A DNA stretch of 60,000 bases from Phoronis australis (lineage: Eukaryota; Phoronida; Phoronidae): NCBI GenBank assembly GCA_002633005.1, contig NMRA01000119.1, forward strand, positions 321,636 through 381,635. The letters are read 5' to 3'. The notes under the pieces are model-generated. The model saw only the letters and a program-made list of their open reading frames with translations, had not been told where the DNA came from and did not search any database. Made by a program: the position numbers and the translations under genes. Positions within the stretch are counted from its first letter, which is position 1, and each line of letters opens with the position of its first letter. Positions 13,801 to 25,800 of the stretch are shown here, piece after piece.

Positions 13801-16800
13801 TCAATATGGTGGACAAATGTCAAATGGAAGTTCTCATGGTGAGGTGCTGTTTTGGCGCAGAAATTAGAATCATATTGTACATTTATCTCCGTAGTAACAG
13901 CATGTACAGAGTACAGATAAGTAGTAATCAAGCAAGAATTGCAAACAGTCACATGTACAACATCCTGAATGGAACAACAGATGTGTGTGTGTTCCCCGGC
14001 CATTCCTGTCAGCTAACGATGCCATGCAGAGTTAGCGGTGTAGAGAGGTGAGAACACTACAAATGGCAGTAGGTGAAACACAACAGGACAGCGCACGCGA
14101 AAACAGGCCAGACATGTTATGAAACAACCTACCCGCATGTCATCCAGCAGTTCATTGGAGGCAGACAGTCCAGCAAAGAATGGCCTGGAGAAAGAATCGA
14201 TAAATAAACTGGTGGGAACGATATAAGCAACACGTGAGGCACTGCATGGTTGATGTCATTTTGCGCCAAGCAATTATTGGCTATCACCGAGGTCAATGTG
14301 CTGGTTTTCAGACCCCAATAATGTGATAATGATTGAAAACCAATGCACTGACCTCGATGAAGGTTGATACTTTCACAAAATTGAATAACTTGTGGCGCCT
14401 TGAAACCAATATCATCAGTATACCACTTCTTTGACAAGATATGTGTTACAACATTGCAAGTAGTGTGCTACCCTAGTGATTAATGTGAAAATGCATGACT
14501 GAACCAGATTTTTTTTCATAACCTGAATGACATGAACAAATATTAATACTCATAAAACAATGAAAAAGAAAGCAACAAATCTGTACTATTACCTATAAGT
14601 ACGATCACAATAAATACACGAAATTTCAAAGCAACAGACCTATTTTGAAAGTGGTGTATTTTATGGAGAGAACATCTAGTAAGTGATCAATACACAAGGC
14701 AGAAATCATGAAAAGTGGCTACAAACTCGTGTTCCATCAAGAGAGTATGGTAAGAAGTGAACAAAACCCAATGGTGTTAGATTATCAGTCATACACCCAT
14801 TACAGTTTTGCAAATTTCCTACGAATACGCATGTTTCAGGTATGGCACACACGTCTGCTCGATGCATGAAATATAAATCGATATTCTGGTAAAGCTCAGT
14901 GTTATTTTCTCCAGGTATTGCAGAGCTGCCAGGACAAATTCCCTTGAAAATGTTATTGTCATCTTTTAAGTGTTCTTAGAAAACCATTCCATGCGTCTGT
15001 GTGAGATTTAAGGTGTCTCACTCACGGTCCAGGGCCCCGCAGTTTGAATTGTTGTCCAGGAACAGACAGAGGGCAAAGCAATTTTCATGTGAACGTATAA
15101 TAGTAACCACTTCCCAGAAGAAAGAGGCAGACAACTCCACAACTTCAAGAGAAAATAGCAATAGCTTTTCCAGAGTATTTAATTGACGATTTGCACAAGA
15201 AAAACCAATGACGTTCACTTAAACAAGGCGTCACCCTAACTATGAATACCTTAGACTAGGTTTGGGTGTGGACATGATGCTTAACGTATCCATGTCCATC
15301 TCGTGTCCGCTGTCACTCAAGTCTTCCAATTCGTCCATCAACATGTCTAGTTCACGCTGACTTTGGACTTGTGAGTCATCGTCATCATCAGGCTCCACAT
15401 CGAGTGCCTGTCACAACGAAATGATGAGGTCATGTCTTCATTGTGAAACTGGGCTACAAGGAACACTCGACACTGTGGATACGGTAACTCTCAACCTATT
15501 TGGCACAGTCACCTGATTTCGCACACCCAAAATTATATTGAAAAATATTTGTCCCGCGCTTATTTCATACGAGGCTACTTGGTGAGAACTTCTTGCCTCG
15601 CCTAGTTCGCAAAGTCAGTTTTGAACTTCGGAAAATATCAATGCAAACCCCAGTAGCACACACAACTCTTGAACTGTGCTAATAAGGACTGAACATTGCA
15701 TATTCACCATTTAATTCATCCATTTGAATATGAGATATCTCATGCTGTTGGAAATGAGGTGAAAGGTTTACCTGTATGAGTGTGGTGCCACTCAGAGTCA
15801 TATCTTCAAAAGAGTGTTTTACCAACGATGGGGATAAAATACTCTTACATTTTGATCAGGATAAAGTAATGTAAATACCTTTCACTGGATTACTCTGACA
15901 ACCGGTAGGCTATATTTCATTAAACTCACACACGCGCAGTTGGTGATAATTGGTTAAATTTGGCACTCATCAACAATAAAGTCGGCGTATTCACTCAATT
16001 TGGCACACCCTGACTAACAGGAGAACATACTTAATTGATTTTGTGCGGAATAACTGGAGAGTTATCTCCCTTACGACAGACAACTAAGTCTTACTTTAGA
16101 GCTTTTATTGTAGAACTGTCTCCTTGCTTCTCGATCACATTAAAGAGGACATCTAGGCTTGGAAAGAACTGACAGTTGATTATTGCTCGAGCCAAGGTTA
16201 AGTTACCATTGTTATGGGGTGACACCTATGGGCCAGATCTGGAGTTAATGAACTTAAGAATGGACATGTTTGTCGTTTCTCTCTGAGCCTTTTGATTATC
16301 AGCAACCGTTTTGTAACACGGTGTCAGGAGTGGCAGGTGACAGAGGATGGAATAGTGTCGCGAGTCGTTGAATGCGAGTGTTTTCTGTTGTTCACGGATT
16401 ATAACCTGGCTGGTTATTTTATGAGTTCAGAATGGATTCAAGCGAAAACGAATGTTCAATTCTTCTAGACTCCATAAACCACTTTTCATCAGAAAAAAGA
16501 AAATGCTGAGACACATTTTTAATTACTACAAGTGGTCTAAATACCAATTCCTTTTAGTGATGGATATTAGTTTCATAACAGTTTCAAAGAAACTGAGGGA
16601 AGATGGGGGAAGTAAGGATAGAGCGAGAGTAAGTGAGAGAAGGGGTATTAAGAAGCACGGGGGGGGGGGAAGGTGGTTTTGAAGCATGGCGACAGGGAGA
16701 TGGGAAAGGGCATCAGGGGCACGATTTAACTTGCTAATGGAACAGAGAAAAGAAGGGATTCAGAACAGAAGATTTAAGGATTTAGCCAGGACATATGAAA

Positions 16801-19800
16801 TAGTGGAGTTTTCAGGATGTAATTTTGTTTCCCAGGGATTATCCTTTGCCACCCAGACCGAAAAAGTTCTGATCTGTGTTGCTTGAGACCTGACGCGGTA
16901 TTTCTGTCATACATTTGTTTTAAGTCAGCTGACATGAGCTGAAGTGGGGGGATTTTTTCACAGCTTCACAGGTCTACTGATGCATTGGTCATTCAAATAC
17001 AGTTGGGCACAGATTACGCTATTTTTAAGACATAATTTTTTCTGCCGACTGTAGTCAAGCAACAGATAGCATCAACTCGCCACAATATAACTACTAAAAT
17101 GCTCGCTTTTCACGTTCATCTAAACAAATTTTCCACGCATAACTTTATTTCCCAGGTAGTGCACTGGTGAACTATTTCAAAGACATTTAATGATTACAGT
17201 AGAACGTTTACCTCCCCTGGCATCCTGAATCTCCGTAGTATGGCCATTAGTTTCTGTTTGATGTTTCGCTGCAAGTAAGAAATTATACTCATTATACAAT
17301 TTTGCTTACAGAATGAAGCAAGAGATACATTAAAAGGAACAATAACCAGTGTCCGTCTTACACTTCCGAACACTGGGTCCAGTGGACCCACTCAACTTCC
17401 AAAATTTTTGGGGGACCAGTTTAATCTCTTGAGATTTCTTTGTAACAGTCAAGAAACCACTGAACGAAACACAACGCATAATACAGGGCTTAGAATGACC
17501 AATGACAAAAAAGATGACAATTTTCCAGGTGATGTATCATTCCACAAATAGGCTTGTGTGATACATATTTCTGTGTTGTGAAATTTAACAAAATAAATGT
17601 TTTTGCATGAATAAATTCAAAATAATGATAAAAACATATAAAAAAGCAGAAACTTAAAGGAAACCAAAATCAAAAAAGCGGAAATCCTCTAAAAGAGAAA
17701 GATGCCAAGCTCAGATAATAGAAAATCTGGTGGTATGGTAATTCTCCACTAACTCAGAACATTCACCTCATTTCGCAAACTCAAATTTATTTGTAAACAT
17801 CCTGTTTTGTCCCTTGGTGGGAATGTCTCGCCTCAACTAATTCCCACACAGTCAGTTTCGCACTTGGGAAAATATCAACGTGCAAAGCCCTGTCATTAAT
17901 TCTAATAATACACATCTCTTTAGCTAGGTTAATAAGATCTTAACATCGTAAATGTATACACCACTTAATTCATGNATATGAAATAGTGGAGTTTTCAGGA
18001 TGTAATTTTGTTTCCCAGGGATTATCCTTTGCCACCCAGACCAAAAAAGTTCTGATCTGTGTTTCTTGAGATCTGACGGGGTATTTCTGCTGTACATTTT
18101 TTTCAAGTCAGCTGACATGAGCTGAAGTGGGGGGATTTTTTCACAGCTTCACAGCTTCAGTGGTTTACTGATGCCATTGAATATACATTGGTCATTCAAA
18201 TACAGCTGGGCACAGATTATGCCATTTTTAAGACATAATTTTTGCTACCGACTGTGGTCTAGCATCAGATAGCATCAACTCGCCACAATATAACTAGTAA
18301 AATGCTCGCTTTTCACGTTCATCTAAACAAACGCATACTTTTGTTATTTCCCAGGTAGTGCACTGGTGAACTATTTCAAAGACATTAAATGATTACAGTA
18401 GAACATTTACCTCCCCTGGCATTCTGAATCTCCGTAGTATGGCCATTAATTTCTGTTTGATGTTTCGCTGCAAATAAGAAATTATACTCATTATACAATT
18501 TTGCTTACACAATGAAGCAAGAGATAAATTAAAAGAAACAATAACCAGCGTTCGTCTTACATTTCCGAACACTGGAGTCCAGTGGACCCACCCAACTTCC
18601 AAAATTTTTGGGGGACCAGTTTAATCTCTTGGGATTTCTTTACAACAGTCAGGAAACCACTGAACGAAGCACAACGCATAATACAGGGCTTAAAATGACT
18701 AATGACAAAAAAGAAGACAATTTTCCAGGTGATGTATCATTCCACAAATAGGCTTGTGTGATAGATATTTCTGTGTTGTGAAATTTAACAAAATAAACAT
18801 TTTTGCACAAATAAAAGTCAAAATAATGATAAAAACAGATGAAAAAAGCAGGAAACCGAAATCAAAAAAGCGGAAATCCTCTTAAAAGAGAAAGATGCCA
18901 AGCTCAGATAATACAAATTTGAGGCAAATCTGGTGGTATGGTAATTCTCCACTAACTCAGAACATTCACCTCATTTCGCAAACTCAAATTTATTTGTAAA
19001 CATCCTGTTTTGTCCCTTGGTGGGAATGTCTCGCCTCAACTAATTCCCACACAGTCAGTTTCGCACTTGGGAAAATATCAACGTGCAAAGCCCTGTCATT
19101 AATTCTAATAATACACATCTCTTTAGCTAGGTTAATAAGATCTTAACATCGTAAATGTATACACCACTTAATTCATGCATTTATGTAGGATATCTCATTG
19201 TAGTAAATATTAAATATGATGCGTATAGGGGTGACCTGGAAGAGTGTCGTGTTAATAAGAGTCATACGTGCAAATAAAGGTTTCTCCAATTATGGGGTAA
19301 AGTACTCTTATAATGGAACAGCATAAAGCAACCAAATTACTGTTAATTGGATCATGTTGGCAACCCGTAGTTTGTATTTCATTGGCAGTGCTTTGATACA
19401 GAGTTAACTTTGCACACCCATCAACTATCAAGTCTATACATTCAGTTTATTTGGCATACCTTGACTATCAGGAAACTATACTTAATTTATTTTGTGAGAA
19501 ATAAAGTGGAAGATTGCCGTACTTCTGACAAATGTAAAATACAGGAAGATAACCACAAAATGAAACTAATGATTTGTGTTGTGTGTTGCCTATCAAGTAT
19601 TATTTTAGATAGATGTCCCCATTGTGTGGCCACCGTGTGTCGCTGTGTTGTGTGTTTTCTAGAATATTCTGTTCTTTGACACTCCAGATTAGTGCGTCTT
19701 CAATAGCTCCCCATCCATTCCAGTTATGTCTTTAGTTTTATTTCTCAAAATTGCAAGCAAGGTACACTCACAAGTACACTAACAAGTACACTAACAAGTA

Positions 19801-22800
19801 CACCCAATATGCGTCTCATTTTAGCACAATTGCGTCAAATGATGCAAAACACAGCAAGGAAGAAGACGTACTGGATAATTACGATTCCCTTCAGACACAG
19901 TGTAATGAATTATGAAGTACTAAGTGAATCATCTTTTTTGTACTTGAAAGTGCCAACAAATACACAAACCTTTCTGGTCTATTAATTTATCTGATCAACT
20001 CCCAGCCATGGCAAAGTATTTTAGTTTCCATGGTTACCGTATCAAACCTACACGCCACATGGCATACAATACACCTGACATTTCAGTAATTTCCCAGGTG
20101 TAATCAGTTGTGTAATGACATTTTTCTAGGTATTTAATCAATGAGAGATCCTTTGCTTTTGTTTAAACTAATGCTGGAAACGTGGGAATACGTTGCACAA
20201 TAGTAAGTACTGTACAGGGGAATCGCCACTGAAATTATTGAGAGAAGACTGATGACAAAAATGCAACCACAGCTTGACCACCATATCTACTGAGTGTTTA
20301 CTCAAGGCTGCAAAAGAAGACACATGTTGAATTTTTGGTGCATCACGAAGGATGCATTCTTAATGGGACATCATCAGTTTTATGTCTGAAAAATGCAGTT
20401 TTGGTACTATTGTTGGATGGGATAAATTCATTCAAGTTACTGATTTTGCTCAGAGCTACAGAACAACTCTGCTACTTAACGTGTGGGATTTGACTCAGCG
20501 GCAGAGTGTTTGGCTGTAGTCCTATTAAGATTGATTCTACGCTACTGTTCTTTCCTGTAAAATTACTTATCTAGATGAGAATACCCCATTAATAAGTTGT
20601 AAGAAATAAAACAGACAGAAAATCACTTGCTGATCACTTTTTAGATTTTCTTTTCATATTTTCAGTCCAAGGTACCACGTGATTCCCAGTTGAGTAAACA
20701 TTGACTACACTTGATTGACTTTGTTGGTTCCGCCAGGTCAAACGACCAAGACATCTGGTTGGTCTGTAAGGCCAAAGTCGTCATCGAAAACAAATCAAAT
20801 GTCTTAGCCGGTTGGCCTAGCGAAACCAGAGCAGCCAATCGAATGTAAATGTCGTCCTACGCTGTAATGATTTCTGGACTGTTGGCATGAAAATGAACCG
20901 GACCCGAGTGCTTTGAAGTGTAAGTCAAACACTACCAACTACATTACTGGCTTCCAGACTTACAATGGTGTCTTCAACTTGGAACGTTAAAACTGTCTGA
21001 CACAAGAGAAGATATCCTGAAATCCAACCTCTGACTTCTGAGATAATTTCTGTGGAAATTTAGTAAGAACTCGAGACAAGGATCCATGAATGAAAGGCAT
21101 TTCTCACGAGTTTACGTTGAACAACTATTGTTGTTTAGAGAAACTGGGCTTTCAAAAGACTGTCAGAAGTCATCAAAAAAGAAATGAGATCAAGTATGGG
21201 AATTACTTCTGTCAGAAACAAGAGAGATTTCATCACGAATAACAAAGCGCTATCCTTATAAAATAATAAATAAACATTGGAATTATCAATGTAAAATTGC
21301 TAGTACATAATCGTCAATACAAAGACTGAGGAAATACCCGTGAAGGAGATCTCATTTTTCGACGGGAGGGGTGTTTAGGCACAAGCACTCCTTCGTCCAT
21401 CATGTGCTCAGCATCGCTGATGTCATCATTTGACAGGTCATCATTTGACAAGGCCATGTCATCGTCGTCTTCAGAATCGTTCTCAGCAAAACGGTCTGAA
21501 ATGAGAAACGCAACTGTCACCTTTTTTCAGCAGAAGATTTCTGAACGAGCGTAGGTAATGTACATTTGAAAGCAGGTGACACCGCCCACGATGCACACAG
21601 CCTGGAAATTACTGTTATTATTCACTACGCCTTCAACAGAAGCTGGGGGAACTAATAACAGTAATTTCATTTGAACTCAATAAACGTAGTCTCTAATACA
21701 AGCTGGCTGTTCAATACTAACTAGGGTTCGTGCATTTGTAACCGTGGAGCAGATGAAAGTTGCAGTTGATTTTTAGTACCGTTTGTCATCATAATTTTGG
21801 CCGGTGATAGATACTGGTTCTCCACCAAAGCCCAGTCTTTAATAGAGAATGGGTTTGCAGCACATATGACCGAAATAATCGTCGAGGTATCTGTCAGCAG
21901 TTTTACAGTACCAACCTGATTCTGCAGACACCATCTTCTGACAGCCATTCTCGTCATGGTCGACAGGCTGGCTGGTGATAGACTGTAACGTGATGTGTGC
22001 GACCACACTAGACCCATCTTTTGTGTCACTGTACAGGTCAAGCTCCTTCTGAACAGACTTTTGTAGCACCTGATAACGAACAGATTTGCATTAAATTTTA
22101 AAATCAACTAAATTGTGCCAAAAAACTGACCCCCAAGTTCCAAGACATATATTTTACAAAAAAAATTATCCAAATTTCTAGTACCTGTGGATCCGGTGTT
22201 TTGTCCAGGACAAAAAGGGACACACGTACTACGGACTGCAGGGTAAATGTGACCCAACAGGGGTTTTTGACCTCTTGGACCCCTCTAGATGTGCACCTAT
22301 CTCTAGTTGAAATTTAGCAGTCCAAGTTAATCGGGATCAGAGGTGGCATTGTATTGATTACCAAGGCAAGGGTCCAATCTTTGTACTCGAAATCAAACTT
22401 ATTTTTGACATTTTCTATCTATTTCTGCGCTCTAGTACACTGTAATCTTCATCGATGACCATCTTATACCGGATTGCGTGTGATGACCTCAGCATAAATG
22501 CTGTAAGTTTGACTCTGAATTTATAATTTTGAATTCTTGTTTGAAATTCCGAGTTTTTAGACAAGACTCTCACTACCATAAACCATAATGCACTCAAGTA
22601 GAAAAAAAAACGGACACTTATCTTGAGTTCGTACAAAAGTAGAACTGAAAATGTCAAAAACAATTTCAAGTTTGATTTTGAGTACAAAGACCCTGGTGCC
22701 AAGTGATGGAACGGTGTCAAAACTACTGCCTGGTGGTCTTGGAGTGGCTTTATGTCAGCAAACTTTAACCAAATTAACGCTGAAATCAAGATAAGCTTTC

Positions 22801-25800
22801 CCACCACTCATAGTTTCAAGAATGTGGTGTCTAGGCTTGAGAGTTATGCAAGCATTTCAAAGAGGGGCGCGTTGACACAAGTGGTACACCAACATTTATG
22901 TTGACCTCGTGTAAAACTTCGTTTCATCTCTGAACATTAATAAACACAGTAGTCGCAAGCTGAATATTTGGTTTGAGAGAATATCCCAGTGCGTATGAGA
23001 AGATCTCATACAACAAATAAATTTGAAAATTGAGGACAATGCGAAACGATCCCTGAAAGCAAACTTTGTCAAATTAACTGAAGTTTAGATACGTAATTAA
23101 GCTCTCCACAGCCTTCGATAAACACATGACACTATTGTGAACAAATTAAATGTAAAGGACCATATGAAATTGACTCCAAGCAAATTCCAAACAACACAAA
23201 CAAAGTATTGTTTCAACCACAACATCAAAAAGGTAAAGCAGTCGATAACATTCTACATTCCGAATAAGGCTAGATTTGAGGAACTTGAAATTACATTGAG
23301 TGCTGATTTTGGTAAGTCAAATTGGTGAACTTTAAAGTAACATACAATAAGAATTAATCGGTTTAGTAAGCTGACAATAACATAAGACGTCCACTCTGAC
23401 TACTTGTATATCCAACAAAAACATTGTATTTTATTTATCTCATTCCACACCTCAATGTTTTGTAAATCAAAACAGTGTGTGAAACAGGATATCCAAAGGT
23501 GATATTCATATTACCTAAACATCACTCAGGACTTTCAATATTTTTAAAACGTTAGCATAACGATTATGACACAACACTATATCAATAAACTGCAGATGAA
23601 ATTCTAGTGTAAAGGTATATAAAAATAGAAAATGGATTAATCATGCCAGCTCAGCTTGCATATGACCATTGACCCATGTGATTCAACTCATCACGGTGCT
23701 TGATTCAACAAGATAACGATCAATACAAATCTTTACTGGTTAGAACACTCATCCCCTGAAGCTGAATTAGTTATCAAACCTGAGGTAATGCTTTACAGGA
23801 TTCGACAGTTAGCATAACAGTAACTTGCCAAATATGACCAGCCAGAATTCCCAAGTCGCCGAATGAAACCGAGGTGGCCTAAACAAGGAAACCCACCAAT
23901 GTGAGGGGGCGAAAGTTCTATCCCCAACAAACAATGCTTAGCTGGCAACAACCGAAAATGAAAAAAATATGAGATACCCGAACTGAAGAAGCAGAGAACT
24001 ACGCGAATGCTTTGCAGAAGCATCTGAGTCGATTGGCCAATTAGAAGCACATCGCTTGCCTAGTAACGTCCAGTTTTCCCCTACGACCCAATATCCCATG
24101 CAAGCTCCCCTCCTACCTCAAGGGCAACAGCAGACGGTCGGGACACGTTATCAGTGCATGACTCATGCACAGCCACTTCTGTTTTTTCGTACACTTCTGA
24201 CTCCTATCTGTTTATTTTCTGCAGTACGCGGGCTTGATGATTTCATGGCTATCTGGGGTTTTCAACCGGTCGCCAAACAAAATCTGAGTTCGCACTGGCA
24301 ACCACCAGGTCGCCAACCCGAACCCTACTTTAATAAAGAGAATTATTTATAGAAACAAATAATATTCAGAATTCAGGGTTTGTAGAAGATTCTTGTAACA
24401 CCAGTGCTCAAGGTAATTAGCAAACTGTTGTGCGCAAAGACTGGGACTGAAAAGTCGGGTGGCGTCTCGGTCAATGACCACAGATATCACAACGGAAAAA
24501 TGGCAGAACACTGCTTAATTGAACAGGCTAAGGTTTTCGGAACTTGCAGACTGTAATGCTTTTATTCAGAGGAATTGTTATTTTTACTAATTTCAATATA
24601 GGGCAATTGAATAAAAAGGTTCAAAATACCTTTAGTAGTAACCGAAATATTCTAAATTGACTAGAGACACCTTCAATACAGTTAATGTTCTGTCTTAGCT
24701 AACGCTATACTTAGTTAGAGCGCAATATTACCAGACAAATCTAAATCTTACATTGTTTACGTAAGTTTTTGTAGGTAAGTTTTATACAAAAATTTTCGTT
24801 ACTTGAGCTGCATGGAAAAAACTTCACAGGCAAGAAAACAGGTTGAGTGACAGGCAACAAAAACAGAATCGACCACAGGAAAAAAATGGCTACAGTCAAG
24901 TTTGGGAATTTCCATGGTTTACCTGTGGCCTAAGATGAATGTGCACCGCATGCACCCTAAAGGCATAAAGGGTAGAATGTAAAACATTGATCCAAGGTTC
25001 CCACACCTTAAAATTAGCATAAAACACCAAACATTTGCTCAGACTTGTAGTATAACTTCACTTAGGAAACCAAATGTTGATGTCCGAAACAGTCCAACAT
25101 TTTGACAAGTTTAACAGACTGTTAAGCATCTTTTATATAATGCCTTGATAGCCTCTGATTTTAATGGTTTTATATCTTCTGGGGGTTACCTAGAACCACC
25201 CATGCTGTAATTTAGTGTAAATTATGTGTTTGTGTTGTATGGTACTGAATAAATATCCCCATCTCTCCCTCTCACAGACCTTTTTTGATGATTTTTGTAC
25301 GTATAAGTCACATGCTTTTGTCAAATATGTGAGACACAATATCTATCAGCAACAACAACCATGAAATCCATAATTTTACAATTTGTGAAACAAGGAACCA
25401 ACAGTAACAGTCGGATATAATATGCCCGCATTTTTAGAACAACTGAATAAAGGGCATCAAACCAGTTCTCAAAATGAGGGCACGTTATATCCAACTATTA
25501 CCAAACCGTTATATCACGCAGCATTAAATAACTGCAAAGCCAAAAGAACACTAACAGACAAAAAACACTAACAGCCTAATTAGCTCAGCTCGTTTCTCAC
25601 ATTTTGTCACAAATTTCTCAAAACGTCACAAATTGTCACAGAATTTCAAACGAGCGAGTTTTGTAACAGAATGCCACCTTGTCACGGGGATTCCCCTCTT
25701 TGCCAGCATAAAAAAACCAATATCTATCAGTCAGCCAAGTGTGAAATACTGGCTGTTTTCAGAGAAACCATTAGTTGTCTAAATGCTTCGAGTACCAACA

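Larger units (their letters stand above)
16794..17974. repeat. Duplicated 1.2-kb block, copy 1 (ends at the single N)
   Basis: It starts ATATGAAATAGTGGAG and ends ACTTAATTCATG, and matches 17976-19177 over its full length apart from scattered substitutions and indels. The last 251 bases (17724-17974) are identical to 18927-19177 by eye. It carries PACS exon 7 and a hAT-like MITE. Confidence 0.9.
17976..19177. repeat. Duplicated 1.2-kb block, copy 2 (starts at the single N)
   Basis: It begins at the first base after N17975 with ATATGAAATAGTGGAG. Copy 1 ends at the last base before the N. This exact abutment is what two overlapping, unmerged contig ends would give. Confidence 0.9.

Noticed and set aside
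22415-22807. 130-codon minus-strand ORF in PACS intron 4
   Set aside because: It crosses an inverted repeat and reads as hydrophobic, low-similarity sequence. It is better explained as a by-product of the repeat.
24056-24352. 98-codon plus-strand ORF, Pro/Gln-rich at the start
   Set aside because: It could be a decayed retroelement gag, but no zinc knuckle or capsid motif is visible and the second half contains an interspersed repeat. Mentioned only in the intron 4 description.
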